NCBI GenBank assembly: GCA_026416355.1
Contig: JAOAFH010000049.1
Coordinates: 1-20,753, forward strand
Length of the DNA: 20,753 nt
Reading direction: 5' to 3'
Origin: Clostridiales bacterium
GTDB taxonomy: Bacteria; Bacillota; Clostridia; Clostridiales; Caloramatoraceae
Below, piece after piece: positions 6,687-12,023 of this stretch. Each line of letters opens with the position of its first letter. Positions within the stretch are counted from its first letter, which is position 1. Below the pieces are notes generated by a model, which made no database searches, was not told the DNA's origin, and saw only the letters and a list, made by a program, of their open reading frames with translations. A program made the translations under genes and the position numbers.

Positions 6687-7709
6687 CTACAATCTTTGTC
6701 CTATTTTTAAAGAAGGATAGGCATTTAAGTCTAAATTCGACATAATTCCATTTTTATAATTATAATATCCTGCAGATGCAATCATAGCTGCATTGTCTGT
6801 ACAAAGATTTAATGGTGGAAAATAGAACTTAATTTTGTTTTTTACACATTCCTTCTCCATCATTTCTCTTAGTTTTGAATTAGCAGCAACACCACCTGCT
6901 AGACATATTGTATTCATATTATATCTTTTTGCAGCGTCAATAGCCTTTTCAACAAGAATTTCAACCACTGCCCTTTGAAAACTTGCTGCTACATCTTCCT
7001 TTACTATTTCTGTACCTGTCATATTCATTTTATTTAGATAGTTTAAGACAGCTGATTTTAATCCACTAAATGAAAAGTCAAAGCTATCATCCTCTAAATA
7101 TGCCTTTGGGAAATCAACTGCATGGTCATTTCCTTGTTTCGCAAGTGCATCAATTAATGGTCCACCAGGATATCCAAGTCCAAGTGCCCTTGCAACCTTA
7201 TCATATGCTTCACCTGCCGCATCGTCCCTTGTTCTTCCTATTATCTCAAAGCTAGTATAGTCTTTAACTAAAACTAGGTGAGTATGTCCTCCTGATACAA
7301 TTAGACAAAGATATGGTGGTTCTAATTCCTTATGAGCTATGTAATTTGCTGCAATATGGCCTTCTATATGATTTACGCCAACAAATGGTTTATTTATCGA
7401 TAGAGCAAGTCCTTTTGCATATGACAAACCAACCAAAAGTGCTCCAACTAGTCCTGGGCCATATGTTGCAGCAACTAGATCTATATCTTTAAAATTTATA
7501 TTCGAAACCTCCATAGCCTCTTTCACCACATTACTTATAACTTCTACATGCTTTCTTGAGGCAACTTCTGGTACAACTCCTCCAAATTTTTTGTGGATAT
7601 CTATTTGAGATGAAACTATATTTGCTAAAATCTCACGTCCATTTTTTATTATTGCACAAGATGTTTCATCACAGCTTGATTCTATTCCGATGACAATTGT
7701 ATCCTTCAT
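6687..7709 (-). CDS. tsaD: tRNA N6-adenosine threonylcarbamoyltransferase TsaD
   Basis: TsaD transfers the threonylcarbamoyl group from TC-AMP to A37 of ANN-decoding tRNAs, working with TsaB and TsaE. The 340-aa product is full length. It shows the ASKHA-type start IGIESSCDETSCAI (7-20), the metal ligands His114 and His118 in NHIEGH, the nucleotide segment VSGGHTH (138-144), DDAAGEAYDKVARALGLGYPGG (from 162), AGGVAANSKLRE (271-282), and Asp305 as the likely third metal ligand. The ribosome site is AAGGAGAG. Its usual partners tsaB, tsaE and rimI are not adjacent here. It has its own promoter at 7740-7767 but may also receive read-through from the two unknown genes upstream, since no terminator separates them. 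Confidence 0.97.
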   Translation of the reverse strand: MKDTIVIGIESSCDETSCAIIKNGREILANIVSSQIDIHKKFGGVVPEVASRKHVEVISNVVKEAMEVSNINFKDIDLVAATYGPGLVGALLVGLSYAKGLALSINKPFVGVNHIEGHIAANYIAHKELEPPYLCLIVSGGHTHLVLVKDYTSFEIIGRTRDDAAGEAYDKVARALGLGYPGGPLIDALAKQGNDHAVDFPKAYLEDDSFDFSFSGLKSAVLNYLNKMNMTGTEIVKEDVAASFQRAVVEILVEKAIDAAKRYNMNTICLAGGVAANSKLREMMEKECVKNKIKFYFPPLNLCTDNAAMIASAGYYNYKNGIMSNLDLNAYPSLKIGQRL

Positions 7710-7739
7710 TTGTATCTCTCCTTAACTATTTTCAATTTA

Positions 7740-7767
7740 ATTATACCCCAAAAACGTTATTATACAA
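7740..7767 (-). promoter_or_regulatory. tsaD promoter
   Basis: Minus-strand -10 TATAAT (7740-7745) with TTGTAT (7762-7767) at a 16-base gap. The -35 overlaps the last codons of the gene upstream. The -10 is perfect; the -35 is weak. Confidence 0.45.
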
Positions 7768-8461
7768 CCTTAATTTTGTGTGGAACATAAAATACATCTA
7801 CCCACAACCTAATCATTAAATTTAATAAGAGATGTTTTATTTTATTATTTGTTATTACATTTACTTCTTCAAGTATTTCCCCTTCGGTTTTATCACCCAT
7901 ATCGCAGGTTATCAAAAGAGGTGTATCAATTATTTCTGCTGCCACCTCATTTAATTGAAGTGGATCAAATAAGTTTACACACAATCCATCGGTTTCTGCA
8001 TAAAACATAGAATCTTGATTCATGGTCAATATACCGTTTACCCTTTGAAAACTTAGCCATGTATCATGTGCCCATTTTAGTTTTAATACAACCTTATCCT
8101 TTCCAATTATCTTTTTAATTATATTTAAAATATATTTGCTCTTGCTTTTTATTGAAATAGTTAACATAACCTTTTGCAATATATTTTGGTCTCTATAAAA
8201 TATAGTCATATTTTCTCCTGTTTTAATATTTTTTAATGATACAAAGATGTTTATATATCTTCGCAACAATATATAAATAACCTGATCAAATATAAAAGAT
8301 AATAATGCTATATCAATAGCCATTTTCGCCTGTGATGGAAAATCTTTTGTGAATGTAAAAATATTTAGAACACTAAAGCCTAATACATATACTAAATATA
8401 CTACAATAATTTTTGTTAATAGCGATTGAAAGGACATGTTCCTAAGAAGTTTAAATATCAT
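7760..8461 (-). CDS. Two-TM membrane protein of unknown function
   Basis: I do not recognise this 233-aa protein. It has two predicted membrane helices near the N-terminus (about 15-36 and 48-66), then a soluble part of about 165 residues rich in Ile, Lys and Leu that ends in a basic tail (VPHKIKVV). The first helix is preceded by basic residues, so both termini probably face the cytoplasm. The frame opens at 8470, but that ATG directly abuts the AGGAG ribosome site; the ATG at 8461 is well spaced from it and begins one base after the stop of the 127-aa gene. The ribosome site is therefore inside the previous gene, and the two are probably translationally coupled and functionally linked. Downstream is tsaD. 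Confidence 0.75.
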   Translation of the reverse strand: MIFKLLRNMSFQSLLTKIIVVYLVYVLGFSVLNIFTFTKDFPSQAKMAIDIALLSFIFDQVIYILLRRYINIFVSLKNIKTGENMTIFYRDQNILQKVMLTISIKSKSKYILNIIKKIIGKDKVVLKLKWAHDTWLSFQRVNGILTMNQDSMFYAETDGLCVNLFDPLQLNEVAAEIIDTPLLITCDMGDKTEGEILEEVNVITNNKIKHLLLNLMIRLWVDVFYVPHKIKVV

Positions 8462-8462
8462 T

Positions 8463-8846
8463 TTAATCATCTCCTAATAAAATAGGAATGCATGCTTCTA
8501 TTATGCTCTTATCAACTTTGTCCATTAAAAATACACCACAATATAGTATTTCAAAATATCTGTTGTTTCCTGATACCTTTATCTTAATTATATCTCCATC
8601 ATCATTTGTTACCTTTTGCACATCATACCCATAATCTTTAAATAAATCATAGAACCTATTAAAAAGATAATTTCCAATTGACAAACTTCTAATTTTCATT
8701 TTTTTTAATACATTGGATATAGAACATGTCCCACATGACTCCATGGCTATTGCTAAAATACTATTGTTGTTTGTAACTATATTATCTATTGAATTAATAT
8801 CAAATAAATTATTGTCTGGTTTTTGAAAAATTTTTACACAAACCAT
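8463..8846 (-). CDS. Small CxxC protein of unknown function
   Basis: A 127-aa soluble protein not assigned to any family I know. Residues about 28-50 read NSILAIAMESCGTCSIS, a hydrophobic strand followed by Cys38-Gly-Thr-Cys41 and a helix, which recalls the active-site layout of thioredoxin-like folds; the rest of that fold is not evident. There is no signal peptide or membrane helix. The start at 8846 has a strong AGGGGGGAT ribosome site, and a promoter with TATAAT lies just upstream. It is the first gene of a two-gene unit with the two-TM protein that follows after one base. A Spo0A-like box overlaps the promoter. Real gene: very likely. Redox function: a guess from CxxC only. Confidence 0.75.
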   Translation of the reverse strand: MVCVKIFQKPDNNLFDINSIDNIVTNNNSILAIAMESCGTCSISNVLKKMKIRSLSIGNYLFNRFYDLFKDYGYDVQKVTNDDGDIIKIKVSGNNRYFEILYCGVFLMDKVDKSIIEACIPILLGDD

Positions 8847-8863
8847 ATTATCCCCCCTAAATC

Positions 8864-8899
8864 ATTATATGTGAAAAATAAAAAAGTGTTCATTCGACA
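8864..8899 (-). promoter_or_regulatory. Promoter of the CxxC/two-TM gene pair with a Spo0A-like box
   Basis: Minus-strand -10 TATAAT (8864-8869), 17 bases from TGAACA (8887-8892, four of six matches). TGTCGAA, the Spo0A-box core, lies at 8893-8899, right against the -35. A second box with a better flank (TGTCGAAAAA, 9054-9063) is about 160 bases further upstream, after the glpP stop. Promoter moderate; Spo0A control tentative. Confidence 0.45.
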
Positions 8900-8966
8900 A
8901 TTTTCTCGTATTTTTTACAAAAAATTAATACACAAACTTTAAAAAATATGTTATTATAATCATGCG

Positions 8967-9026
8967 GCAACAAACAAACCCCAACCCATTTACCCATTTC
9001 CCGGGATCCCCCCCGGGCTTTTTTTT
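8967..9026 (+). ncRNA. Candidate C-rich small RNA (about 60 nt)
   Basis: A plus-strand TATAAT (8955-8960) without a good -35 is followed, from the predicted start near 8967, by 35 bases with no G at all (8968-9002), containing four C-runs separated by A/T. The stretch ends in a GC-only intrinsic terminator with eight T. No plus-strand gene lies between rex (ending 4065) and this terminator, so it must end some other transcript. The hairpin loop and the following C-run (ATCCCCCCC, 9006-9014) are complementary to the GGGGGGAT ribosome sites of crt and the CxxC gene, and to GGGGGAT of galK and of the NlpC gene. C-rich unpaired segments that block Shine-Dalgarno sites are typical of several Firmicute sRNAs. 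Existence as a transcript is inferred, not shown. Confidence 0.5.
9000..9026 (+). terminator. Orphan plus-strand intrinsic terminator
   Basis: CCCGGG (9000-9005) pairs with CCCGGG (9012-9017) around the six-base loop ATCCCC, followed by C and eight T (9019-9026). The stem is all G-C, unlike the other terminators here. On the minus strand there is no T-run, so it acts on plus-strand transcripts only. Confidence 0.75.
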
Positions 9027-9036
9027 ACCCAAAAAT

Positions 9037-9058
9037 AAAAAGGGCTTTCGCCCTTTTT
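9037..9058 (-). terminator. glpP terminator
   Basis: AAAAAGGGC and GCCCTTTTT (9037-9045 and 9050-9058) close a GAAA tetraloop on the minus strand, followed by a T-rich tail (TTTTTATTTTTGGG). It lies six bases after the glpP stop codon. Confidence 0.9.
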
Positions 9059-9064
9059 CGACAT

Positions 9065-9625
9065 TTATTCTAACCATAATTTCTTTGATGATGTTGAAAT
9101 TCCAACTGCACCACAGGATAGTGCATTTATAATATCACATTTATCAATCATGAGCCCACCTGCAATTATAGGTATATTTACATAGTTGTGTATTCTCTCA
9201 ATTACCTTAAATGCAAGCCCTGGCATTATCTCAACTGCATGTGGTTTATCCTCTAGTATACTCTTTATTCCTGTTTCAAGTGAACGTGAATCTAACATAA
9301 AAAGTCTTTGAATAGCAATTAAGCCTTCATTTTTTATTACTTTAATAAGAGATGGTTTTGTTGTAATAACCCCATCAACTCCTGCCATCTTTAAAAACTT
9401 TATAGCATCATCATCACGTCCTAAGCCATTTATTAAGTCAATATGTACAAATATTTTTTTATTTTTTTCTTTAACCCTGTCTGATATCTCTTTAATATCA
9501 AGGATGCTCCCACATAACATGAAAATAACTCCTACATCAGTTAATAGTGCCATATCAACATCATTAACATCCTTAATTGCTGCAATAATTGGATTGTCCT
9601 CTAAAATATCAACTATCCCCCTCAT
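9065..9625 (-). CDS. glpP: Glycerol-3-phosphate responsive antiterminator GlpP
   Basis: GlpP binds glycerol-3-phosphate and then the leader of glp mRNAs, allowing transcription past a terminator. The 186-aa TIM-barrel-like product has the family landmarks HIDLINGLGRD (61-71), DGVITTK (84-90), QRLFMLDS (106-113), EIMPG (132-136) and IIAGGLM (153-159). The reading frame opens at 9664, which would overlap the upstream gene, but the ATG at 9625 has an AGGGGGAAG ribosome site and gives the normal family length. It follows the BFD-like gene by 19 bases and ends in a strong terminator. No glpF, glpK or glpD is nearby, so its target leader must be elsewhere in the genome. Confidence 0.93.
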   Translation of the reverse strand: MRGIVDILEDNPIIAAIKDVNDVDMALLTDVGVIFMLCGSILDIKEISDRVKEKNKKIFVHIDLINGLGRDDDAIKFLKMAGVDGVITTKPSLIKVIKNEGLIAIQRLFMLDSRSLETGIKSILEDKPHAVEIMPGLAFKVIERIHNYVNIPIIAGGLMIDKCDIINALSCGAVGISTSSKKLWLE

Positions 9626-9644
9626 ATAACTTCCCCCTATATTT

Positions 9645-9857
9645 TTATTTATAATATTCATCAATTAACTCTTGAATTTTAGGTGTACATCTTTTTCCTC
9701 CACACCCACCTGTTGTTGCACCTGTTACTTTTCTTACATCTTCAACAGTTTTAGCTCCATTTTCAATAGCTTTTTTTATTGTTGCTCTTGAAATTCCTTT
9801 ACACAGGCATACTTTTGTTAATTTATCCATAATTTCTGCGTTTATTTCTCCATTCAT
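9645..9857 (-). CDS. BFD-like [2Fe-2S]-binding protein
   Basis: A 70-aa protein consisting almost entirely of a BFD-like [2Fe-2S] domain. Its cysteines are Cys17 and Cys19 (VCLCKGIS) and Cys52 and Cys57 (GGCGGKRC), the C-x-C...C-x(n)-C layout of this family, with the TVEDVRKVTGATTGGC segment before the second pair. Similar domains are found as the C-terminus of GlpA-type FAD-dependent dehydrogenases, and as separate small proteins beside them. Its position directly before glpP suggests a tie to glycerol-3-phosphate oxidation, but no dehydrogenase gene is in the window. The start has an AGGAGATG ribosome site nine bases away. An inverted pair of DnaA boxes lies just upstream. Confidence 0.85.
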   Translation of the reverse strand: MNGEINAEIMDKLTKVCLCKGISRATIKKAIENGAKTVEDVRKVTGATTGGCGGKRCTPKIQELIDEYYK

Positions 9858-9883
9858 TACAATTCATCTCCTATTTGTTATTT

Positions 9884-9915
9884 TTATCCACAAATTATCA
9901 ACATTCTGTGGATAA
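9884..9915. promoter_or_regulatory. Inverted pair of perfect DnaA boxes upstream of the BFD-like gene
   Basis: TTATCCACA (9884-9892) and its reverse complement TGTGGATAA (9907-9915) face each other across 14 bases. On the minus strand a -10-like GATAAT (9894-9899) sits between them, so bound DnaA would cover a probable promoter of the BFD-glpP unit. Alternatively the pair could simply titrate DnaA. Confidence 0.55.
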
Positions 9916-9939
9916 TATTAGTGTAACATATTTCAGACA

Positions 9940-9972
9940 TTTTAGGGACTGAAAATACCTCAGTCCCTAAAA
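9940..9972 (-). repeat. 13-bp inverted repeat at the 3' end of the HD hydrolase gene
   Basis: TTTTAGGGACTGA (9940-9952) pairs perfectly with 9960-9972 across seven bases. The gene's stop codon is within the right arm. The arms begin with T and end with A, so no T-run follows on either strand; it is a stable 3'-end hairpin but not a textbook terminator. Confidence 0.6.
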
Positions 9973-10542
9973 TAAAAAGCCTATTTTTTCTTCTAGCTCT
10001 TTAAACATGTCATAGCCTTTTAAATCGTCTAATGCTTTTAATACCTCTGTATAGTACCACTTTTGTTCATCATACCCAGCATTAAACATAAACCAAAGTT
10101 TATCGTTTAGTGTTTTATAATCCTCCACCATGCTTCTTATATTGCTTAGCTTATCAGCACATGATACCATTTTTACATCTAGTGATGCACTTTTTAGCTT
10201 ATTTATTGCTTCTATTTTTCTGCTTCTCCATGTACTCATTTTTTCACTTCTAGTTAATGCTCTATTAATTGATATCTTCTCATGTTCCGATACAGCTATT
10301 ATTATATTTAAAACTCTATCTGAAAAATTCGATTTTATCAATTTAAAAAGCTCTTGCCTTCCTGTAACTATATCCTCTAAAGTATCATGCAAAAGTCCTG
10401 CTGTAACTAAATCATCATCTGCCCCATTTTCAGTTAATATCACAGCAACCTCAATAGGATGAATTATATATGGTGCATTAGAACCCTTTCTTCTTTGGTC
10501 TTTATGAACATCCCATGCAATTTTTAAAGCTAAACTATTCAT
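9967..10542 (-). CDS. Stand-alone HD hydrolase of the SpoT/MESH1 type (putative small alarmone hydrolase)
   Basis: The 191-aa product matches the N-terminal hydrolase domain of RelA/SpoT proteins and lacks a synthetase, TGS or ACT domain. Landmarks are RRKGSNAPYIIHP (17-29, with His28), LLHDTLED (50-57, with His52-Asp53), and CADKLSN (128-134, with Asp130). These are the metal-binding HD residues of the family, which cleaves the 3'-pyrophosphate of (p)ppGpp using Mn2+. Substrate is not certain: close relatives can act on other nucleotides. The frame opens at 10581, but the ATG at 10542 has an AGGTGG ribosome site and matches the family start. A TATAAT (10570-10575) lies upstream with a poor -35. 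It is monocistronic, separated from gtrA by a terminator. Confidence 0.85.
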   Translation of the reverse strand: MNSLALKIAWDVHKDQRRKGSNAPYIIHPIEVAVILTENGADDDLVTAGLLHDTLEDIVTGRQELFKLIKSNFSDRVLNIIIAVSEHEKISINRALTRSEKMSTWRSRKIEAINKLKSASLDVKMVSCADKLSNIRSMVEDYKTLNDKLWFMFNAGYDEQKWYYTEVLKALDDLKGYDMFKELEEKIGFLF

Positions 10543-10647
10543 GTGCCCACCACCTAGTGCTTTTATACTATTATATACCATTTTTTAGAAAAATAAAACT
10601 TGTATTTATGGTTTTAATAGTACAATAATCACTAGCATTACTTAATG

Positions 10648-10692
10648 AAATAGTCTAGTAAAGCTGTGCTTTGCAGCTTTACTAGACTATTT
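10648..10692 (-). terminator. Terminator of the glycosylation cassette
   Basis: A perfect 19-bp inverted repeat (10648-10666 with 10674-10692) closes a 7-base loop. The gtrA stop codon (10687-10689) is inside the stem. The T-rich tail is short on the minus strand (ATTTCATT); the plus strand has a longer one. Confidence 0.8.
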
Positions 10693-11100
10693 TTTAAATA
10701 CCCAATATCTATAGCCTAAAAAATTTATTAATTGAGTAATGACTATAACAAATACTTTAGAAATATATATATCAACTTGTAACACTGAATAAAAAAGGTT
10801 TATAAAGTATAACGATGCTAATAACGAAACTGCATTAATAACAATAAATTTTATTGCCTGATACAATGTTTTATTATTTATACTTTTATCTTCAAATGTC
10901 CATGTCTTATTCATAATAAAACTATTTAAAGTACCACAGCTATATCCAATAAATTGACATAATACTTTGTTTGATAACATTTGACTAGCAAACATAAAAG
11001 TTATAAAATCAACTGATGTATTTATTATCCCAACAATGCCAAATCTAAATAAGCTTTTATATTTATCAAAACAAATCAATTTATCCTTTATTTGAATCAT
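10687..11100 (-). CDS. GtrA family membrane protein (putative polyprenyl-phosphate-sugar flippase)
   Basis: A 137-aa protein with four predicted membrane helices and the GtrA signature: an N-terminal FRFGIVGIINTSVDF segment, the mid-protein SFIMNKTWTFE motif, and the C-terminal ITQLINFLGYRYWVFKK. GtrA proteins are thought to flip undecaprenyl-phosphate-linked sugar to the outer face of the membrane. Its ATG shares one base with the stop codon of the GT2 gene (TAATG), so translation is coupled. The AAAGGATG ribosome site is inside the end of that gene. It is the last gene of the cassette; its stop codon lies in the terminator hairpin. Confidence 0.92.
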   Translation of the reverse strand: MIQIKDKLICFDKYKSLFRFGIVGIINTSVDFITFMFASQMLSNKVLCQFIGYSCGTLNSFIMNKTWTFEDKSINNKTLYQAIKFIVINAVSLLASLYFINLFYSVLQVDIYISKVFVIVITQLINFLGYRYWVFKK

Positions 11101-12011
11101 TAAAATCCATCCTTTTCAGAAATTACATATAATGGCCTTTCTTTAACTTCATCGTAAATTCTACCTATATACTCACCAACTATACCTATTGTAATTAAAG
11201 TAACTCCTTGGAGTAAAAACATTAATGCTAGTATCGCTCCTCCAATTAAAACTTCATAGATTGAATAAATTAAATAACACATACTTAACAATGTAAATAT
11301 ACTACCTATACATGTAGCTATTTTAAGTGGTTTATAAGAAAAGGATGTAATTGCATCACTAGCTAATTTAAACATTTTTTTAAGTGGGTATTTTGTTTCA
11401 CCTGCAAATCTTTCTTGCCTTACAAATTCAACTGCTGTTTGTTTAAATCCTAGCCAACTTACAAGTCCTCTAACATATCTATTATGCTCAGGCATTGATT
11501 TTAAAGCATCACAAACCTTCCTATCAATCAATCTAAAATCTCCTGTATCCACTGGCATATTAACATCTGTCATTTTATTTAAAGACCTGTAAAAAACTTT
11601 TGCTGTAAATTTCTTAAAAAAAGTTTCTCCTTTTCTTTGGATTCTTTTCCCATATACAACCTCATAGCCCTCTTTCCACTTTTTTATCATCTCAAGAATT
11701 ACCTCAGGAGGGTCTTGAAGATCTGCATCTATAACTATTATTGCATTACCACTGGAACTATCCATTCCAGCGGTTATGGCAATTTGATGACCAAAATTTC
11801 TTGAAAAACTAATTAATTTTATGTTTTTGTCATTTATACAGATGTCCTTTACAATTTCTAATGTATTATCTTTACTACCATCGTTTACAAATATTATTTC
11901 ATAACTTTCTCCAGTTAAATTCATTACCTCTTTTAATCTTCTATATGTTTCATTAACAACTTCTTCCTCATTATATAAAGGAACTACAACTGAATATTGA
12001 ATACTATTCAT
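11100..12011 (-). CDS. GT2 polyprenyl-phosphate glycosyltransferase (GtrB/YkcC type)
   Basis: The 303-aa enzyme should load a hexose from a UDP- or GDP-sugar onto undecaprenyl phosphate on the inner face of the membrane. The GT-A domain shows SVVVPLYNEEEVV (7-19), FVNDGSKDNT (41-50), the metal-binding DADLQDPPE (95-103), and the RNFGHQIAITAGMD helix (71-84). Two membrane helices follow (about 231-252 and 262-284). The family also includes YkcC and CsbB of Bacillus. It has a good AGGGAGG ribosome site. The GT39 gene ends 12 bases before it and gtrA overlaps its stop, so all three form an operon. The sugar donor cannot be told from sequence. Confidence 0.93.
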   Translation of the reverse strand: MNSIQYSVVVPLYNEEEVVNETYRRLKEVMNLTGESYEIIFVNDGSKDNTLEIVKDICINDKNIKLISFSRNFGHQIAITAGMDSSSGNAIIVIDADLQDPPEVILEMIKKWKEGYEVVYGKRIQRKGETFFKKFTAKVFYRSLNKMTDVNMPVDTGDFRLIDRKVCDALKSMPEHNRYVRGLVSWLGFKQTAVEFVRQERFAGETKYPLKKMFKLASDAITSFSYKPLKIATCIGSIFTLLSMCYLIYSIYEVLIGGAILALMFLLQGVTLITIGIVGEYIGRIYDEVKERPLYVISEKDGF

Positions 12012-12023
12012 ATATAACCCTCC

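Noticed and set aside
9000..9017. CCCGGGATCC resembles a SmaI-BamHI cloning linker, suggesting vector or assembly contamination.
   Set aside because: The flanks are not vector-like, and the segment forms a proper terminator with eight T. A misassembly cannot be fully excluded; read coverage would settle it.
9940..9972. Intrinsic terminator of the HD hydrolase gene.
   Set aside because: The arms are in the wrong order for a T-run (TTTT left, AAAA right) and none follows on either strand, so it is listed as an inverted repeat only.
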